Part shown: one piece after another, positions 18,297 to 28,577 of the stretch
Position numbering within the stretch: position 1 is the stretch's first letter
Layout of the letters: each line of letters starts with the position of its first letter
NCBI GenBank assembly: GCA_905236715.1
Contig: CAJOMQ010000002.1
Coordinates: 1 to 64,000 of the forward strand
Source: an uncultured Bacilli bacterium
GTDB lineage: Bacteria > Bacillota_I > Bacilli_A > RFN20 > CAG-826
Direction: 5' to 3'
Length of the DNA stretch: 64,000 bases
Notes under the pieces: model-generated
The model's database searches: none
The model's input: the letters and a program-made list of their open reading frames with translations, nothing else
Told to the model about the DNA's origin: nothing
Translations under genes and position numbers: made by a program

Positions 18297-18839
18297 TTAA
18301 CCTTTCAAATTGGCGCTGGCCCAGGATTGTGCTTCTTCCGCCATCGCTTTGATTAATTTTCCACCAAATGTCGCCCCACATCTCACATCTTGATCATTCA
18401 TTTTTTTATCACCGTTGTTATAAGGGGTGACAAATTCATCAACGAGAGTTTGGGCATATGTTTGTTCATTGACAATCAAATATATTTTGCCAATATCAAA
18501 TTCTGTATTAATGCCAACAAGCATGGAAATTTGGCCATACATATTGCTACCAGTCACTTTAAAAGCGTAGCCTAGTAATTCTTCTTCCTTATTCGCGGTA
18601 TAATAGCAATCTAAATAATCACCATCATCAATATCAATAGCTTCGCTAAAAGTGGCATCATTACCATAAATTTCCACTAAACCGAGTTCAATTTTCTTAG
18701 TCGCGTTAGCGGCAATACGTTCTTTGGTAATGAAATTAGATAAACCAATCAAAGCGGCACTACCAGCGGCAATAACCCCTAATGTTAAAGCGGTAACGAC
18801 ATATTTTTTGACATTTTTAGACATGATAAATACCTCCAT
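18297..18839 (-). CDS. rnfG: Rnf electron transport complex subunit G (FMN-binding)
   Basis: TM plus FMN-binding domain with RCGATFGG; SD-proximal start is MSKN. Confidence 0.85.
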   Translation of the reverse strand: MEVFIMSKNVKKYVVTALTLGVIAAGSAALIGLSNFITKERIAANATKKIELGLVEIYGNDATFSEAIDIDDGDYLDCYYTANKEEELLGYAFKVTGSNMYGQISMLVGINTEFDIGKIYLIVNEQTYAQTLVDEFVTPYNNGDKKMNDQDVRCGATFGGKLIKAMAEEAQSWASANLKG

Positions 18840-19938
18840 AACTGAGGGCTAACCAAATAATTAACGCGGGTATGACAATCAATAATCCCATCGCTAAGAA
18901 TTTTTTCCATGTATAACGAGGATTGCTCCATTCGTAGTGGTCTAAAACCACCGCAAACATATTGGCAATAAGGATGGAGAATCCAACACCTTCTGGTAAA
19001 GCGGCAAATAAACGAATGAAAATTGTACAAATAGCAGCCACAATGCCATACATATAACGAGATGGAGAATTAATTGGGGAAGTGACGGGATCAGTCAACA
19101 TAAAGACACCACCAAATAAAACACCACCACTTAATAAACTATAGGCTGTGAAATAGAATGGGTTAATGGATTTATCTAAACCCCATAAACTCAATCCAGC
19201 GATAAGAGCAAATAAAGTGAAGGAGCCAAGATAACCAACCACAATTCGATAATCAATACTTCTTCTAATTAATAAGTATATTAATCCGATAAGAATTGTT
19301 ATCGAATATACTTCACCTAAAGTGCCAGGAATACGGCCTAAAAACATATCTAATAAATTGTATTGGCCAAGGGCGTTAAATCCACCATTATTGATAACCG
19401 CTAAAGGAGTCGCCCCAGCGGCCGCATCAGGAATGGAATAATACCAAGTTGAGGTCACGGTTTGATATTGACTACCAAAACATAATTTGGCAAAAATCAT
19501 GCCAACGGCAGCGGGATTAAAAATATTACTTCCTAATCCACCAAATAACAATTTGCCAAAAACAATTCCCGCTAAAGCGCCGATAGCAACAGCATATAAC
19601 GGAGCACCAGCAGGCATAATAAGAGTGTATATGACAGCGGTAACCGCGCAAGATAAGAAAGTATTTTGGTTAAAATGACCTTTATAAGCGTAGATAAATT
19701 TTTCTTTAAAACGATGCTTTTGATCATCTTTTGGCATCATGTTTTTTAAACCAATATAGATAAATTCACAAGCTAACATGATGGAAACAGAAATTAAATA
19801 AACATATAAAGTGTTCAAAGGAAACACAACAAAAGCAAAAATCAGTGTTGGTGCTAAAGCAATCAACACATCCACCATCATTCTCGTGACCGTGGCTTTT
19901 CTTCTTAAATGTGGAGCGGTTTCTTTGACAATATTCAT
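18817..19938 (-). CDS. rnfD: Rnf electron transport complex subunit D
   Basis: APHLRRKATVTRMMVDVLIALAP; AGATPLA; GGVFMLTDPVTSP. Confidence 0.93.
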   Translation of the reverse strand: MNIVKETAPHLRRKATVTRMMVDVLIALAPTLIFAFVVFPLNTLYVYLISVSIMLACEFIYIGLKNMMPKDDQKHRFKEKFIYAYKGHFNQNTFLSCAVTAVIYTLIMPAGAPLYAVAIGALAGIVFGKLLFGGLGSNIFNPAAVGMIFAKLCFGSQYQTVTSTWYYSIPDAAAGATPLAVINNGGFNALGQYNLLDMFLGRIPGTLGEVYSITILIGLIYLLIRRSIDYRIVVGYLGSFTLFALIAGLSLWGLDKSINPFYFTAYSLLSGGVLFGGVFMLTDPVTSPINSPSRYMYGIVAAICTIFIRLFAALPEGVGFSILIANMFAVVLDHYEWSNPRYTWKKFLAMGLLIVIPALIIWLALSYGGIYHV

Positions 19939-21242
19939 AATTTAGCAATTAATTTGGCTTTTCTAATATAATCGGTGACTTGAATTTTGGAAGTACACGA
20001 ATAGGCACATAGACCACATTCAATGCATTTTAAAGGATTCAAGGCTTTAATTCTTTCTTTATCTAATGTTTTGACCGCGTTCATAATTTGCACCGGTTCT
20101 AGATGAACAGGACAAGATAAAACGCAGCTTCCGCATCTAATACAAGGTTCTTCTTTTTCGTTTACTTTGTCTAAAACAATAATAGAGGTCACGGTTTTGG
20201 TGATAATACAATCATCACTTGGTACAGATGCACCCATCATCGGACCACCTAAAATAAAGACTTTTTCTTTATCGGGATTTTTATATCCACCACATAAGGG
20301 GATTAAATCACGAATAGAGGTGCCGACACGGACACGGAAATTTTTCGGAAACATAATCCCATCACCCGTGACAGTGATATCTCTTTTGACAACGGGCATA
20401 TTATATTTCACCGCTTTATAAATACCCACCATCGTGGAGACATTGAAGTTCATAATGCCACGATTTGAAGGTAATTCGCCGGAATTTAATTGAATACCGG
20501 TCGCGGATTTAATCATTTCTACTTCCCAACCTTGGGGGTAATAATTACCAACGCAACAAAGTTCAATGCCAGAACCAGCATATTCTTTTAAGACTTGGGT
20601 ATAGACCGCTTTGATATCTTTATATTTAGATTTGATACAAATTTTCGCGTGTTGACATTTAAATGTCTTCATCACATAAGTAATCGCATCCATAATGCGG
20701 TAAGGAAATTCCAACATTAAGCGGTGATCCGCGGTGATATATGGTTCGCATTCAATACCATTAATCAAAATCATATTGATGGGTTTATCGGTTTTGAATT
20801 TGATATATGTGGGGAAAGAAGAACCTCCTAATCCCACCATCGCACAATTTTTCATTAATTCGGTCATCTTTTCTTTATCGTTGACCAATTCTTCAATTTC
20901 TTCGGGGGTGCGAATAATCGCGGAAGGATCTAATGTGTCTAAAAAATCATTTTCAATTTTGATGAAATCCGTCAATTTGCCGTTGCGGTGATAATGCTTT
21001 TCATAGCCGACAAAAGTGCCAGAACATGTGGCGTGGATGGGTTGTTCAAAAAAGGGACCATAACGCATGCCGATGACTTGACAGACATTGACGTGTTCGC
21101 CTTCTTTGACAAAAACTTCCGCTTTTGGACAACGGGCATTGGCGGTTGCTAAATAAATATATTTGGGATTAGTATATCTAATAGCAGGCAAAGAACTCGT
21201 GAGATTTTTAGTATCGTGAATCTTGGTAGTTTTTGCAATCAT
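19935..21242 (-). CDS. rnfC: Rnf electron transport complex subunit C
   Basis: ILINGIECEPYITADHRLM; two 4Fe-4S motifs CIRCGSCVLSCP and CIECGLCAYSC. Confidence 0.95.
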   Translation of the reverse strand: MIAKTTKIHDTKNLTSSLPAIRYTNPKYIYLATANARCPKAEVFVKEGEHVNVCQVIGMRYGPFFEQPIHATCSGTFVGYEKHYHRNGKLTDFIKIENDFLDTLDPSAIIRTPEEIEELVNDKEKMTELMKNCAMVGLGGSSFPTYIKFKTDKPINMILINGIECEPYITADHRLMLEFPYRIMDAITYVMKTFKCQHAKICIKSKYKDIKAVYTQVLKEYAGSGIELCCVGNYYPQGWEVEMIKSATGIQLNSGELPSNRGIMNFNVSTMVGIYKAVKYNMPVVKRDITVTGDGIMFPKNFRVRVGTSIRDLIPLCGGYKNPDKEKVFILGGPMMGASVPSDDCIITKTVTSIIVLDKVNEKEEPCIRCGSCVLSCPVHLEPVQIMNAVKTLDKERIKALNPLKCIECGLCAYSCTSKIQVTDYIRKAKLIAKL

Positions 21243-21388
21243 ACTTAATAAGTATAAACTACTTTTTTTCTATTTCCAATAAGTAAAAACGAGGGGCAAT
21301 AAGTAAATTTTATAATGGGAAGCAAAAATCAAAGACTAGTCAAGATAACGAATTGTGTTAAAATGAGAATTAATCCGAGGAAATTATT

Positions 21389-21913
21389 ATGTTTGGAAAA
21401 GAATTAGCGCATGATGAAACCTATTACAAAGAATATGGTGAATACAAAGTGAGCAGCAGTTTTACTGTCTACGAAGCTTTTATTGAGGTCTTAAGAGATA
21501 AAGATGGTCAAGTGATGACTAATAAAGATGGCAGTGAAAGATATCGTATCATCGATGAAAAAGATGTCGTCACTTTATCAGAACAAAAAAGAGTCAAAGA
21601 AATTCGTGAAGGACTATATAAAGATGTCTTTGATGTTAACGGCGATGTTGTGGAACTCAATGAAAGAGATGGCAAAAGGGCCTACTTTGTGGTCGCGCCA
21701 GAAAAAATTAAAATTCTTGAAGAAGGCACCAGCGTTGTCTTTAGAAACGGTTTATATCGTCTAGCGAAAGAAATCGGTTATGTTCTTGTCGATGATGTAG
21801 AAATTGAAAAACCCAAGATTCTTACCGTGCGTAAATTCAAAACTGATGACCATCAAAAAGAAGCGGAAGAAATCATTAAAGCCCGTACAAGAAAATTTCG
21901 TCAAGAAGACTAA
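21389..21913 (+). CDS. Hypothetical protein
   Basis: ORF 174 aa with RBS GAGGAAA upstream and terminator downstream. Confidence 0.6.
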   Translation: MFGKELAHDETYYKEYGEYKVSSSFTVYEAFIEVLRDKDGQVMTNKDGSERYRIIDEKDVVTLSEQKRVKEIREGLYKDVFDVNGDVVELNERDGKRAYFVVAPEKIKILEEGTSVVFRNGLYRLAKEIGYVLVDDVEIEKPKILTVRKFKTDDHQKEAEEIIKARTRKFRQED

Positions 21914-21930
21914 AATATTTATATTTTAAA

Positions 21931-21952
21931 GGCCTCGAATTGAGGCCTTTTT
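21931..21952. terminator. Bidirectional terminator between convergent genes
   Basis: GGCCTC-GAATT-GAGGCC-TTTTT. Confidence 0.75.
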
Positions 21953-21953
21953 C

Positions 21954-22856
21954 TTATTTCAAGATGAAGTCGAGAATGTCTTGATAAACTTCTTCACGAA
22001 TGTCTTCGTTATGAATTTCGTGACGAGCGTGTGGATATAGTTTTAAAGTGACATCTTTAACACCAAGAGAGTCATATTTTTTCTTCAACCACTTGGGACC
22101 TTTACCGTTTTGTCCAACCGGGTCTTCTTCACCAGAAATAATGAAAATCTTTTCTTCTGGTGAGACCTTTTTCATGTTTTTCTTGTCCCAAAGATGGGCC
22201 ATTTCCTTAAGAAATTCTTTCCAGAAACCACCGGTATTATAATGGCCGCAATAGGGATCAGCGATATATTTTTGCACATTTTCTTCATTATAAGATAACC
22301 AGTCGAGGTCCGTTTTGCGGTCTTTAATAGCTTTGGCGTAACCACCTAAACCGAGATTTTGTAACATTGGGCATTCTAAGTCCCAATTCTTTTTGTGAAC
22401 TTTCATCTTCGCTAAGGTATAGCCGATTTTCATTAGGCCACCTTGTCCACCATTACTGCCACAAATGATAACTTTATCAGTGAAATGAGGGTAATTTTGG
22501 ATGAGAGATTGCGTCATAAAAGAGCCCATTGAATGTCCCATTGTCGCTAATGGCACCCCTTTAACTCTACTCATCTCATTCATTAAATGAATACCTTCAA
22601 CATTTTTCTTAAAAGCGTCAACCGGCCATTTCCCTTGATCATCTGGGTTTGGGGCGTTTAAACCTTGACCGAAAGCATCTAAAACATATAAAGAGACATT
22701 TCTTTCGTTTAGCCATTTACCAAAATCAGCATATCTTTTAGCATATTCCGCCATACCAGTTTGAATATTTAAAACCGCGACAGGGTGTTCCACGACCATC
22801 GCAAAACCTTTTAATTCTTCTTGGCTCGATAAAACCACTTTAAATTCTTTTTCCAT
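21954..22856 (-). CDS. Alpha/beta hydrolase (serine aminopeptidase S33-like)
   Basis: GHSMGSFMTQ; YPHARHEI. Confidence 0.85.
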   Translation of the reverse strand: MEKEFKVVLSSQEELKGFAMVVEHPVAVLNIQTGMAEYAKRYADFGKWLNERNVSLYVLDAFGQGLNAPNPDDQGKWPVDAFKKNVEGIHLMNEMSRVKGVPLATMGHSMGSFMTQSLIQNYPHFTDKVIICGSNGGQGGLMKIGYTLAKMKVHKKNWDLECPMLQNLGLGGYAKAIKDRKTDLDWLSYNEENVQKYIADPYCGHYNTGGFWKEFLKEMAHLWDKKNMKKVSPEEKIFIISGEEDPVGQNGKGPKWLKKKYDSLGVKDVTLKLYPHARHEIHNEDIREEVYQDILDFILK

Positions 22857-23015
22857 AATTATGATTCCTTTGTGCTAAAAATATTTTAAAACAATTAACC
22901 TTTTTGCAAAACAACAATCTCCATTTATGGATTGAAAACAATTTTGTTTTTGTTAAAATGTTTGCGTAATTAAGTAAACATTATTAATGCGTTTTATCAA
23001 AAAAAGAGGATAGAT

Positions 23016-24008
23016 ATGGACAGAAAATATCGCATTGTTATTGACACCTTGGGTGCCGATGCTGGCCCTTTAGAAGTTTTAAAAGGTGCTAACATGATAT
23101 TAGAACAACATCCTGAGGTTGTTTTAACGATTGTCGGAGATAAAGCGACGATTGAAGAAAATATGACATCCTTAGATCGGGTGGAAATTATTGACACTGA
23201 TGTCTATTTTTCTAATGACGAAAACATCATGGAAGCATTAGCGAAAAAACCTAATGCCTCAATTTTATTAGCGGCGAAAGCCTGTAAAGAAAAAGAAGAT
23301 TGCATTGGTTTATTGACCGCGGGAAATAGCGGATCTGTTTTGGTGAGTTGTGTGAAATATCTTTTAACTCCGGAAATGACGCGTCCTTGTATCGCGGGAA
23401 TTTTACCAAATGAAAAGGATTTTTATACTTGTTTAGTGGATTGCGGGGCTAATATCGATTGCACCGCGAGTCAATTGCATCAATTTGCGAGATTAGGTCG
23501 TGATTTTATGCAAAATCTCTATGGTTTAGAATCACCTAAGATTGGTTTACTTTCTAATGGTGTGGAATCCCATAAAGGTAATAAATTAGTGAAAGAAACT
23601 TATCCAATTCTAAAAGAAGATAAGACACTTAATTTTGTCGGCAATATCGAAGGTAATCGCGCTTTATCGGGTGATTGTGATGTCTTAGTAGCGGATGGTT
23701 TTGCGGCTAATCAAGTGTTAAAAGTCACCGAAGGCACCGCGACCAGAATGATTAAAGATATGGTTAAATATAGTCAAAAACACCAACAACCAGAAATTAT
23801 GGAATTGGTGAATTATTTAATGATGACTTATGACCTATCTGCTTTAGGTGGAGGTGTCGTTTTAGGAGTGAGTAAACCCGTGATTAAATCACGTGGAAAT
23901 AGCAAAGCTATTACATTCTTTAATACTGCGGATATGCTCATCAATATCGCTAATAACAAAACGATTTTTAATAATCGAGATGTGAGGCTAGCCAATGATC
24001 GAAATTAA
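23016..24008 (+). CDS. plsX: Phosphate acyltransferase PlsX
   Basis: DTLGADAGPLEVLKGA; GLLTAGNSGSVL; GEN-type core VGNIEGN. Confidence 0.92.
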   Translation: MDRKYRIVIDTLGADAGPLEVLKGANMILEQHPEVVLTIVGDKATIEENMTSLDRVEIIDTDVYFSNDENIMEALAKKPNASILLAAKACKEKEDCIGLLTAGNSGSVLVSCVKYLLTPEMTRPCIAGILPNEKDFYTCLVDCGANIDCTASQLHQFARLGRDFMQNLYGLESPKIGLLSNGVESHKGNKLVKETYPILKEDKTLNFVGNIEGNRALSGDCDVLVADGFAANQVLKVTEGTATRMIKDMVKYSQKHQQPEIMELVNYLMMTYDLSALGGGVVLGVSKPVIKSRGNSKAITFFNTADMLINIANNKTIFNNRDVRLANDRN

Positions 24009-25125
24009 AGAAGTAAAAACCAAGAAACAAATCCGTGATTTCATATTATTTCCCGTTAAATTATATAAAGGAAATGATTATTATGTCCCGGAATTATATG
24101 GGGATGTCAAAAAGCTTTTCACGGCGAAAAATTTTAATGACAAAATCTCCAAAACCGTCTTCTATCTTGCCTATAAAAATGGCAAGGTCGTAGGCCGTAT
24201 TCAAGGAATTATTCAATTTCAGGCTAATGAAAAAAATAGCGAAAAGAAAGCGCGTTTCACACGTGTTCATTTTATCGATGACAAAGAAGTTGTTTCTGCG
24301 CTTTTTAACGCGATAGAAAATTGGGCCAAACAAGAAGGGATGACCGCGATTGTGGGTCCATTAGGATATGATGATTTACAAAGAGAAGGGTTATTAATTG
24401 AGGGTTTTGACCAATTATCAACTTTCGAAGAAGAATATAATTACCCCTACTACCAACAAAGAATTGAAGAATTAGGATATAGCAAAGATGCCGACTGGTT
24501 TGAATTTAAATTAAAATATCCCAAACAAGTTGATACAAGATTACAACAATTAACTGATTATTCGATGAAGATGAATAAATTACATATCGCGGATACAGAA
24601 TCAGTGACTAAAAAGCAATATATCAATAAATATCGCGATGGCTTTTTCCATGTTTTAGATGAAGCTTATTCAAAACTTTATGGAACCGTACCTATTAGTA
24701 AAGAAGCCCAAGATGGCTTAGCCAAACAATTTATGCAAATCGTGAACAAAAAATATTTATTATTTGTTTGTGATGAAAAAGATAATGTTGTCGCCTTTGC
24801 TTTATGTTTCCCGTCATTATCCAAAGCGATGCTAAAATCAAATGGTAAATTAACGTTAGTAAGATTATTAAAAATCTTCCATGCGGTTAATCACCCCACC
24901 ACGATTGATCTCGGTTTAGTGGGCATATTGCCCGAATATCAAAAAAGAGGGGTCAATGCGGTGGTCATTAATGGCTTATTAGAAATCTTAAAAGATAAAA
25001 AGATTACTCACGCGGAAACAAATTTAAATCTAGAAACTAATGTCGCCGTGATGAGCCAATGGAAATTCTTTGATGCAGAAAATCATAAAAAGAGAAGATG
25101 TTTTATTAAACAGTTAGGAGAATAG
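23995..25125 (+). CDS. GNAT-like acyltransferase family protein
   Basis: GPLGYDDLQREGLL; GILPEYQKRGVNAVV; overlaps plsX by 14 bp. Confidence 0.65.
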   Translation: MIEIKEVKTKKQIRDFILFPVKLYKGNDYYVPELYGDVKKLFTAKNFNDKISKTVFYLAYKNGKVVGRIQGIIQFQANEKNSEKKARFTRVHFIDDKEVVSALFNAIENWAKQEGMTAIVGPLGYDDLQREGLLIEGFDQLSTFEEEYNYPYYQQRIEELGYSKDADWFEFKLKYPKQVDTRLQQLTDYSMKMNKLHIADTESVTKKQYINKYRDGFFHVLDEAYSKLYGTVPISKEAQDGLAKQFMQIVNKKYLLFVCDEKDNVVAFALCFPSLSKAMLKSNGKLTLVRLLKIFHAVNHPTTIDLGLVGILPEYQKRGVNAVVINGLLEILKDKKITHAETNLNLETNVAVMSQWKFFDAENHKKRRCFIKQLGE

Positions 25126-25128
25126 AAA

Positions 25129-25353
25129 ATGTTTGAACAATTAAAAAAATTAATTAAAAGAAGCATGCCAGATATCGATATTGAAAAAGCCACACTCGAT
25201 TCGCGTTTAGTGGAAGATTTGGGTTTTGATTCTTTAGGCATGATGCTATTGGCCATGACCGTTGAAAATGAAATGGGAATTCAATTTTCGGAAGAAACCC
25301 TTAATTTTGTCACTGTTGGTGATGTCGTCAAATATTTAGAAGAACATCAATAA
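25129..25353 (+). CDS. acpP: Acyl carrier protein
   Basis: LVEDLGFDSLGMMLLAM phosphopantetheine site. Confidence 0.92.
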   Translation: MFEQLKKLIKRSMPDIDIEKATLDSRLVEDLGFDSLGMMLLAMTVENEMGIQFSEETLNFVTVGDVVKYLEEHQ

Positions 25354-25373
25354 TATTTTAAAGATAAGAAAAT

Positions 25374-25396
25374 AGCCACCTTAAGGTGGCTTTTTT
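25374..25396. terminator. Terminator after acpP
   Basis: GCCACC-TTAA-GGTGGC-TTTTTT. Confidence 0.75.
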
Positions 25397-25410
25397 CGTT
25401 AGTGAATATT

Positions 25411-25989
25411 CTACGCTTTTTTATGGAAATTAATGCTTTTAAATCTCTTAGCGAGGCTCTTCATATAATTTCTTCTTTCGCTATGTTCCACGATGAAGAT
25501 ATCAAGAGCTTCCCAAATGGTGACCCAAGAAGCAATTTCAATAATCGCAACAATGATTTCTTTTAACGCTCTTTCTTCTTGCCATAAAGCCGCGACTAAT
25601 ATCATCGCAACGAGGAAAATAATACCAGTAGCAAATAAACTTAAGGCGATTTTTGATTTATATTTTTGATTTCTTTGTGAAACTTTTAATTCAAGGGCGG
25701 CATTTTTGATGAATATTTCTTTTAATTGTTCTTCGCTATATTCACCTAAATCATCAAAAGTAATATCTAAATCGATTTTATATCCCTTGGGGGCATATGC
25801 AAAAGCGGACTTTAACCATTCGGAAAATTCATCATTAAAAATAGGAATTTTGGTAATGGAATTTTTATCAAACACTTCATCAGTATTAGCGAATTCCAAT
25901 TTCATAAAAGCGATTTTATTTTCTTTATCTAATTGAAAAAATTCTTCTTCAATATTCGCTAATTCTTTAATCTTTTCATTCATCTTCAA
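25411..25989 (-). CDS. Membrane protein, unknown function
   Basis: Two TM segments, 192 aa. Confidence 0.6.
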   Translation of the reverse strand: MKMNEKIKELANIEEEFFQLDKENKIAFMKLEFANTDEVFDKNSITKIPIFNDEFSEWLKSAFAYAPKGYKIDLDITFDDLGEYSEEQLKEIFIKNAALELKVSQRNQKYKSKIALSLFATGIIFLVAMILVAALWQEERALKEIIVAIIEIASWVTIWEALDIFIVEHSERRNYMKSLAKRFKSINFHKKA

Positions 25990-26125
25990 ATCCTCGCGGG
26001 TTTAATTTTAACAAATATTACCTCAATTGACATATATGAGAAACAAAACAGTCTATTTCGTAACATCAGGTAGAAAGAAAAGCCGCTTAAAAGCGGCCTA
26101 ACTTATATTTTTAATATATTTTTTC

Positions 26126-26887
26126 CTACATTTTGCAGGTTTGCCCACCATCGACATAGATAACTTGGCCAGTGCAAAAACTAGAAGCGTCTGAGGCTAA
26201 ATAGATCAATATGCCATCAAGTTCGCCTTCTTTACCAAAACGACGCATCGGTAAAGTGGCTTTTTGCGCTTCCGCCATTGGGCTATCAAGAGAAGATTCG
26301 GTGAGTTCAGTAGCAAAAACACCAGGAGCGATGGCATTAACGTTAATGCCTAAAGGTGATAATTCACAAGCTAAGGCTCTCGTTAAATTAGCAATAGCGG
26401 CTTTGCTGGCATAATAAGAAGGTGATCCAGCTTCACCACCGTGGGAAGCGATGGATGCTGTATTAATAATTCTCCCACTACCTTGTTTAACCATAAATTT
26501 AGCCGCTTCTCTAGAGGCAATATAGGCGCCAGTCACATTCGTGGACATCGCTCTATTCCAACCTTCGGTTGTGGAATCAAGTAATCCATCCCAGACGATG
26601 ATGCCAGCGTTATTAACTAAAATATCTAATTTACCGAATTTATTAATTACTTCATTGATACACGCAATAATGGATGCTTCATCATTGACATCACATCTAA
26701 CGGTGATACAAGTTCCACCTATTTCTTCCACTAATCTTTTGGTTTCTTCTAATTTTTCTATTCTTCTAGCGGCAACAGCAACCTTGGCGCCTTGATTGGC
26801 TAACGCTTTGGCAAATTGACGGCCTAAGCCTGATGATGCGCCAATAACTAACGCTACTTTACCGGTTAAATCAAAATAATTAATCAT
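26126..26887 (-). CDS. SDR family oxidoreductase
   Basis: GASSGLGRQFA; NNAG; YYASKAA. Confidence 0.92.
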   Translation of the reverse strand: MINYFDLTGKVALVIGASSGLGRQFAKALANQGAKVAVAARRIEKLEETKRLVEEIGGTCITVRCDVNDEASIIACINEVINKFGKLDILVNNAGIIVWDGLLDSTTEGWNRAMSTNVTGAYIASREAAKFMVKQGSGRIINTASIASHGGEAGSPSYYASKAAIANLTRALACELSPLGINVNAIAPGVFATELTESSLDSPMAEAQKATLPMRRFGKEGELDGILIYLASDASSFCTGQVIYVDGGQTCKM

Positions 26888-27040
26888 GATATTCTCCTTA
26901 AACTTTATACATTTCTTTTATCATATATCGGAAATAATGTCCACATATGTGCAGTAAAATTCTAATCTAAAATTATAGTTTCTGAAGTTTTGCTCGCTAG
27001 CCATAACCTTGGAGGTCGTGTTATCCACCTCCTAACCACA

Positions 27041-27067
27041 AAAAAAGACCCATAGGGTCTATTTTTT
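27041..27067. terminator. Bidirectional terminator
   Basis: AAAAAAAGACCC-ATA-GGGTCTATTTTTTT. Confidence 0.7.
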
Positions 27068-27147
27068 TCGTTTGGGGGCAGAATACTAAAGTGGTACTTT
27101 TTGCCCTAAAAAGTTGGGGTGTATACATCTTAAGTGATACACTTTAA

Positions 27148-28485
27148 TTAATCAAACAAATTTGAGAAATCTTGAGCAGATACCACTTTATACATTTTGC
27201 TATTGTATGAGAATCTATTTGATGTAAAAACCTCAATATCAGCAATATAACCAGTTATTTCGTAAGTGGCTTCAAGTGTTTCATCATAAGTTTCTTCATT
27301 TGGCCATTCAACAAATTCTAAATTATATAAGTAAGAAATAGGATATCTAGATAGAGTAGGCTTTTTAACCGCTTCAATATTGTTTCCGTATTGATTAATC
27401 ATATAACGATGCTCTGTATATTGAAGGGGCTCAGCAAATATTTTTTCAATCAAATATCTCGTGCCAGACACAGCCGTATTGAGACTTTTTCCTGTGATTG
27501 AAATGCTTTTGCTTGGTATGTTGTTAAAGTTGTATTCTAAAACGCTAGTGCCTGCACCAGAAACGTTTAAATCTTTATTTGTCTTATAAATGTTGTTTTC
27601 TAAGAAATCATATGCAACATCAATATCAGTTTCTCCGCTAGAATAATAAATGTTTCTAAAATAATCAGGTCCTAAACTACTATTTGAATATTCATATCTT
27701 AAGCTTTGAATATTTGATTTAGTAACTTCATTTATCCAAGGGCAAACGTCTTTTAAAGTAGCTTTGTAATTATTCCAAGTACTATTGCTATTATCGATTA
27801 TGAAATTTAGATGATTTTTATACGAATCAAAAGAATAGTTAAGGGTGTATGTGCCCTCTTTTTTAAATTCAATTCGATATCTTGGTTTTTCGCCATATTG
27901 ATTTCCGACATAATATGAATTTGAGAAAGAATGATCATGGTTAAAAATCGCGTGATCACCAGTAAAAACAACATCTTTGCTTCCGATATGAAGCGGGTAG
28001 ATACCAATTTCAAAGTCCAAGAAAGTATTTACGTAATAATATATTTCTTTTGTGTCTTGGTCCTTATAAGTGCTGACTAACTCAGCTGAATTGCTTATTG
28101 CGACATAGGCATCCACTCCAGTGATAATTGCTTTGCCGCCACCAGGAAGGCCACCATGATTATTATCGCTTTTATTAAGACCAATTATTCCGAGAGTTAT
28201 TCCAGTAGCGGTCCCACCTATAAGCAGAACTGCCAAAGCAATAATTCCAGCTTTAATTAAAAACTTATTCTTTTTATTCTTTTTTATAATGTTATCGCTT
28301 CTAAGTTCATCAACTTCCACACCAAAATAAACCGCTAATGCCTTTAGGGTTTCTTCACTTGGGTTGCCATTGCCGTTTTCATATTTCGCAATTGCAGATC
28401 TCGAAATATGAACGGCTTCAGCTAATGCTTCTTGTGATAATCCGTTTTCCTTTCTTAACTTTTTTAGTTTGTCTTTAAAATCCAT
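27148..28485 (-). CDS. Membrane-anchored XRE-family HTH protein with large extracytoplasmic domain
   Basis: LRKENGLSQEALAEAVHISRSAIAKYENG; TM at about 75-100 aa. Confidence 0.8.
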   Translation of the reverse strand: MDFKDKLKKLRKENGLSQEALAEAVHISRSAIAKYENGNGNPSEETLKALAVYFGVEVDELRSDNIIKKNKKNKFLIKAGIIALAVLLIGGTATGITLGIIGLNKSDNNHGGLPGGGKAIITGVDAYVAISNSAELVSTYKDQDTKEIYYYVNTFLDFEIGIYPLHIGSKDVVFTGDHAIFNHDHSFSNSYYVGNQYGEKPRYRIEFKKEGTYTLNYSFDSYKNHLNFIIDNSNSTWNNYKATLKDVCPWINEVTKSNIQSLRYEYSNSSLGPDYFRNIYYSSGETDIDVAYDFLENNIYKTNKDLNVSGAGTSVLEYNFNNIPSKSISITGKSLNTAVSGTRYLIEKIFAEPLQYTEHRYMINQYGNNIEAVKKPTLSRYPISYLYNLEFVEWPNEETYDETLEATYEITGYIADIEVFTSNRFSYNSKMYKVVSAQDFSNLFD

Positions 28486-28577
28486 AAATCAACTCATATA
28501 TATTTTAACTTTTTTTCATAGAAATGTTTGTTACTTATTGTTACTTTTATTGATTATCGTTGTTACTTTGTTTTAAG

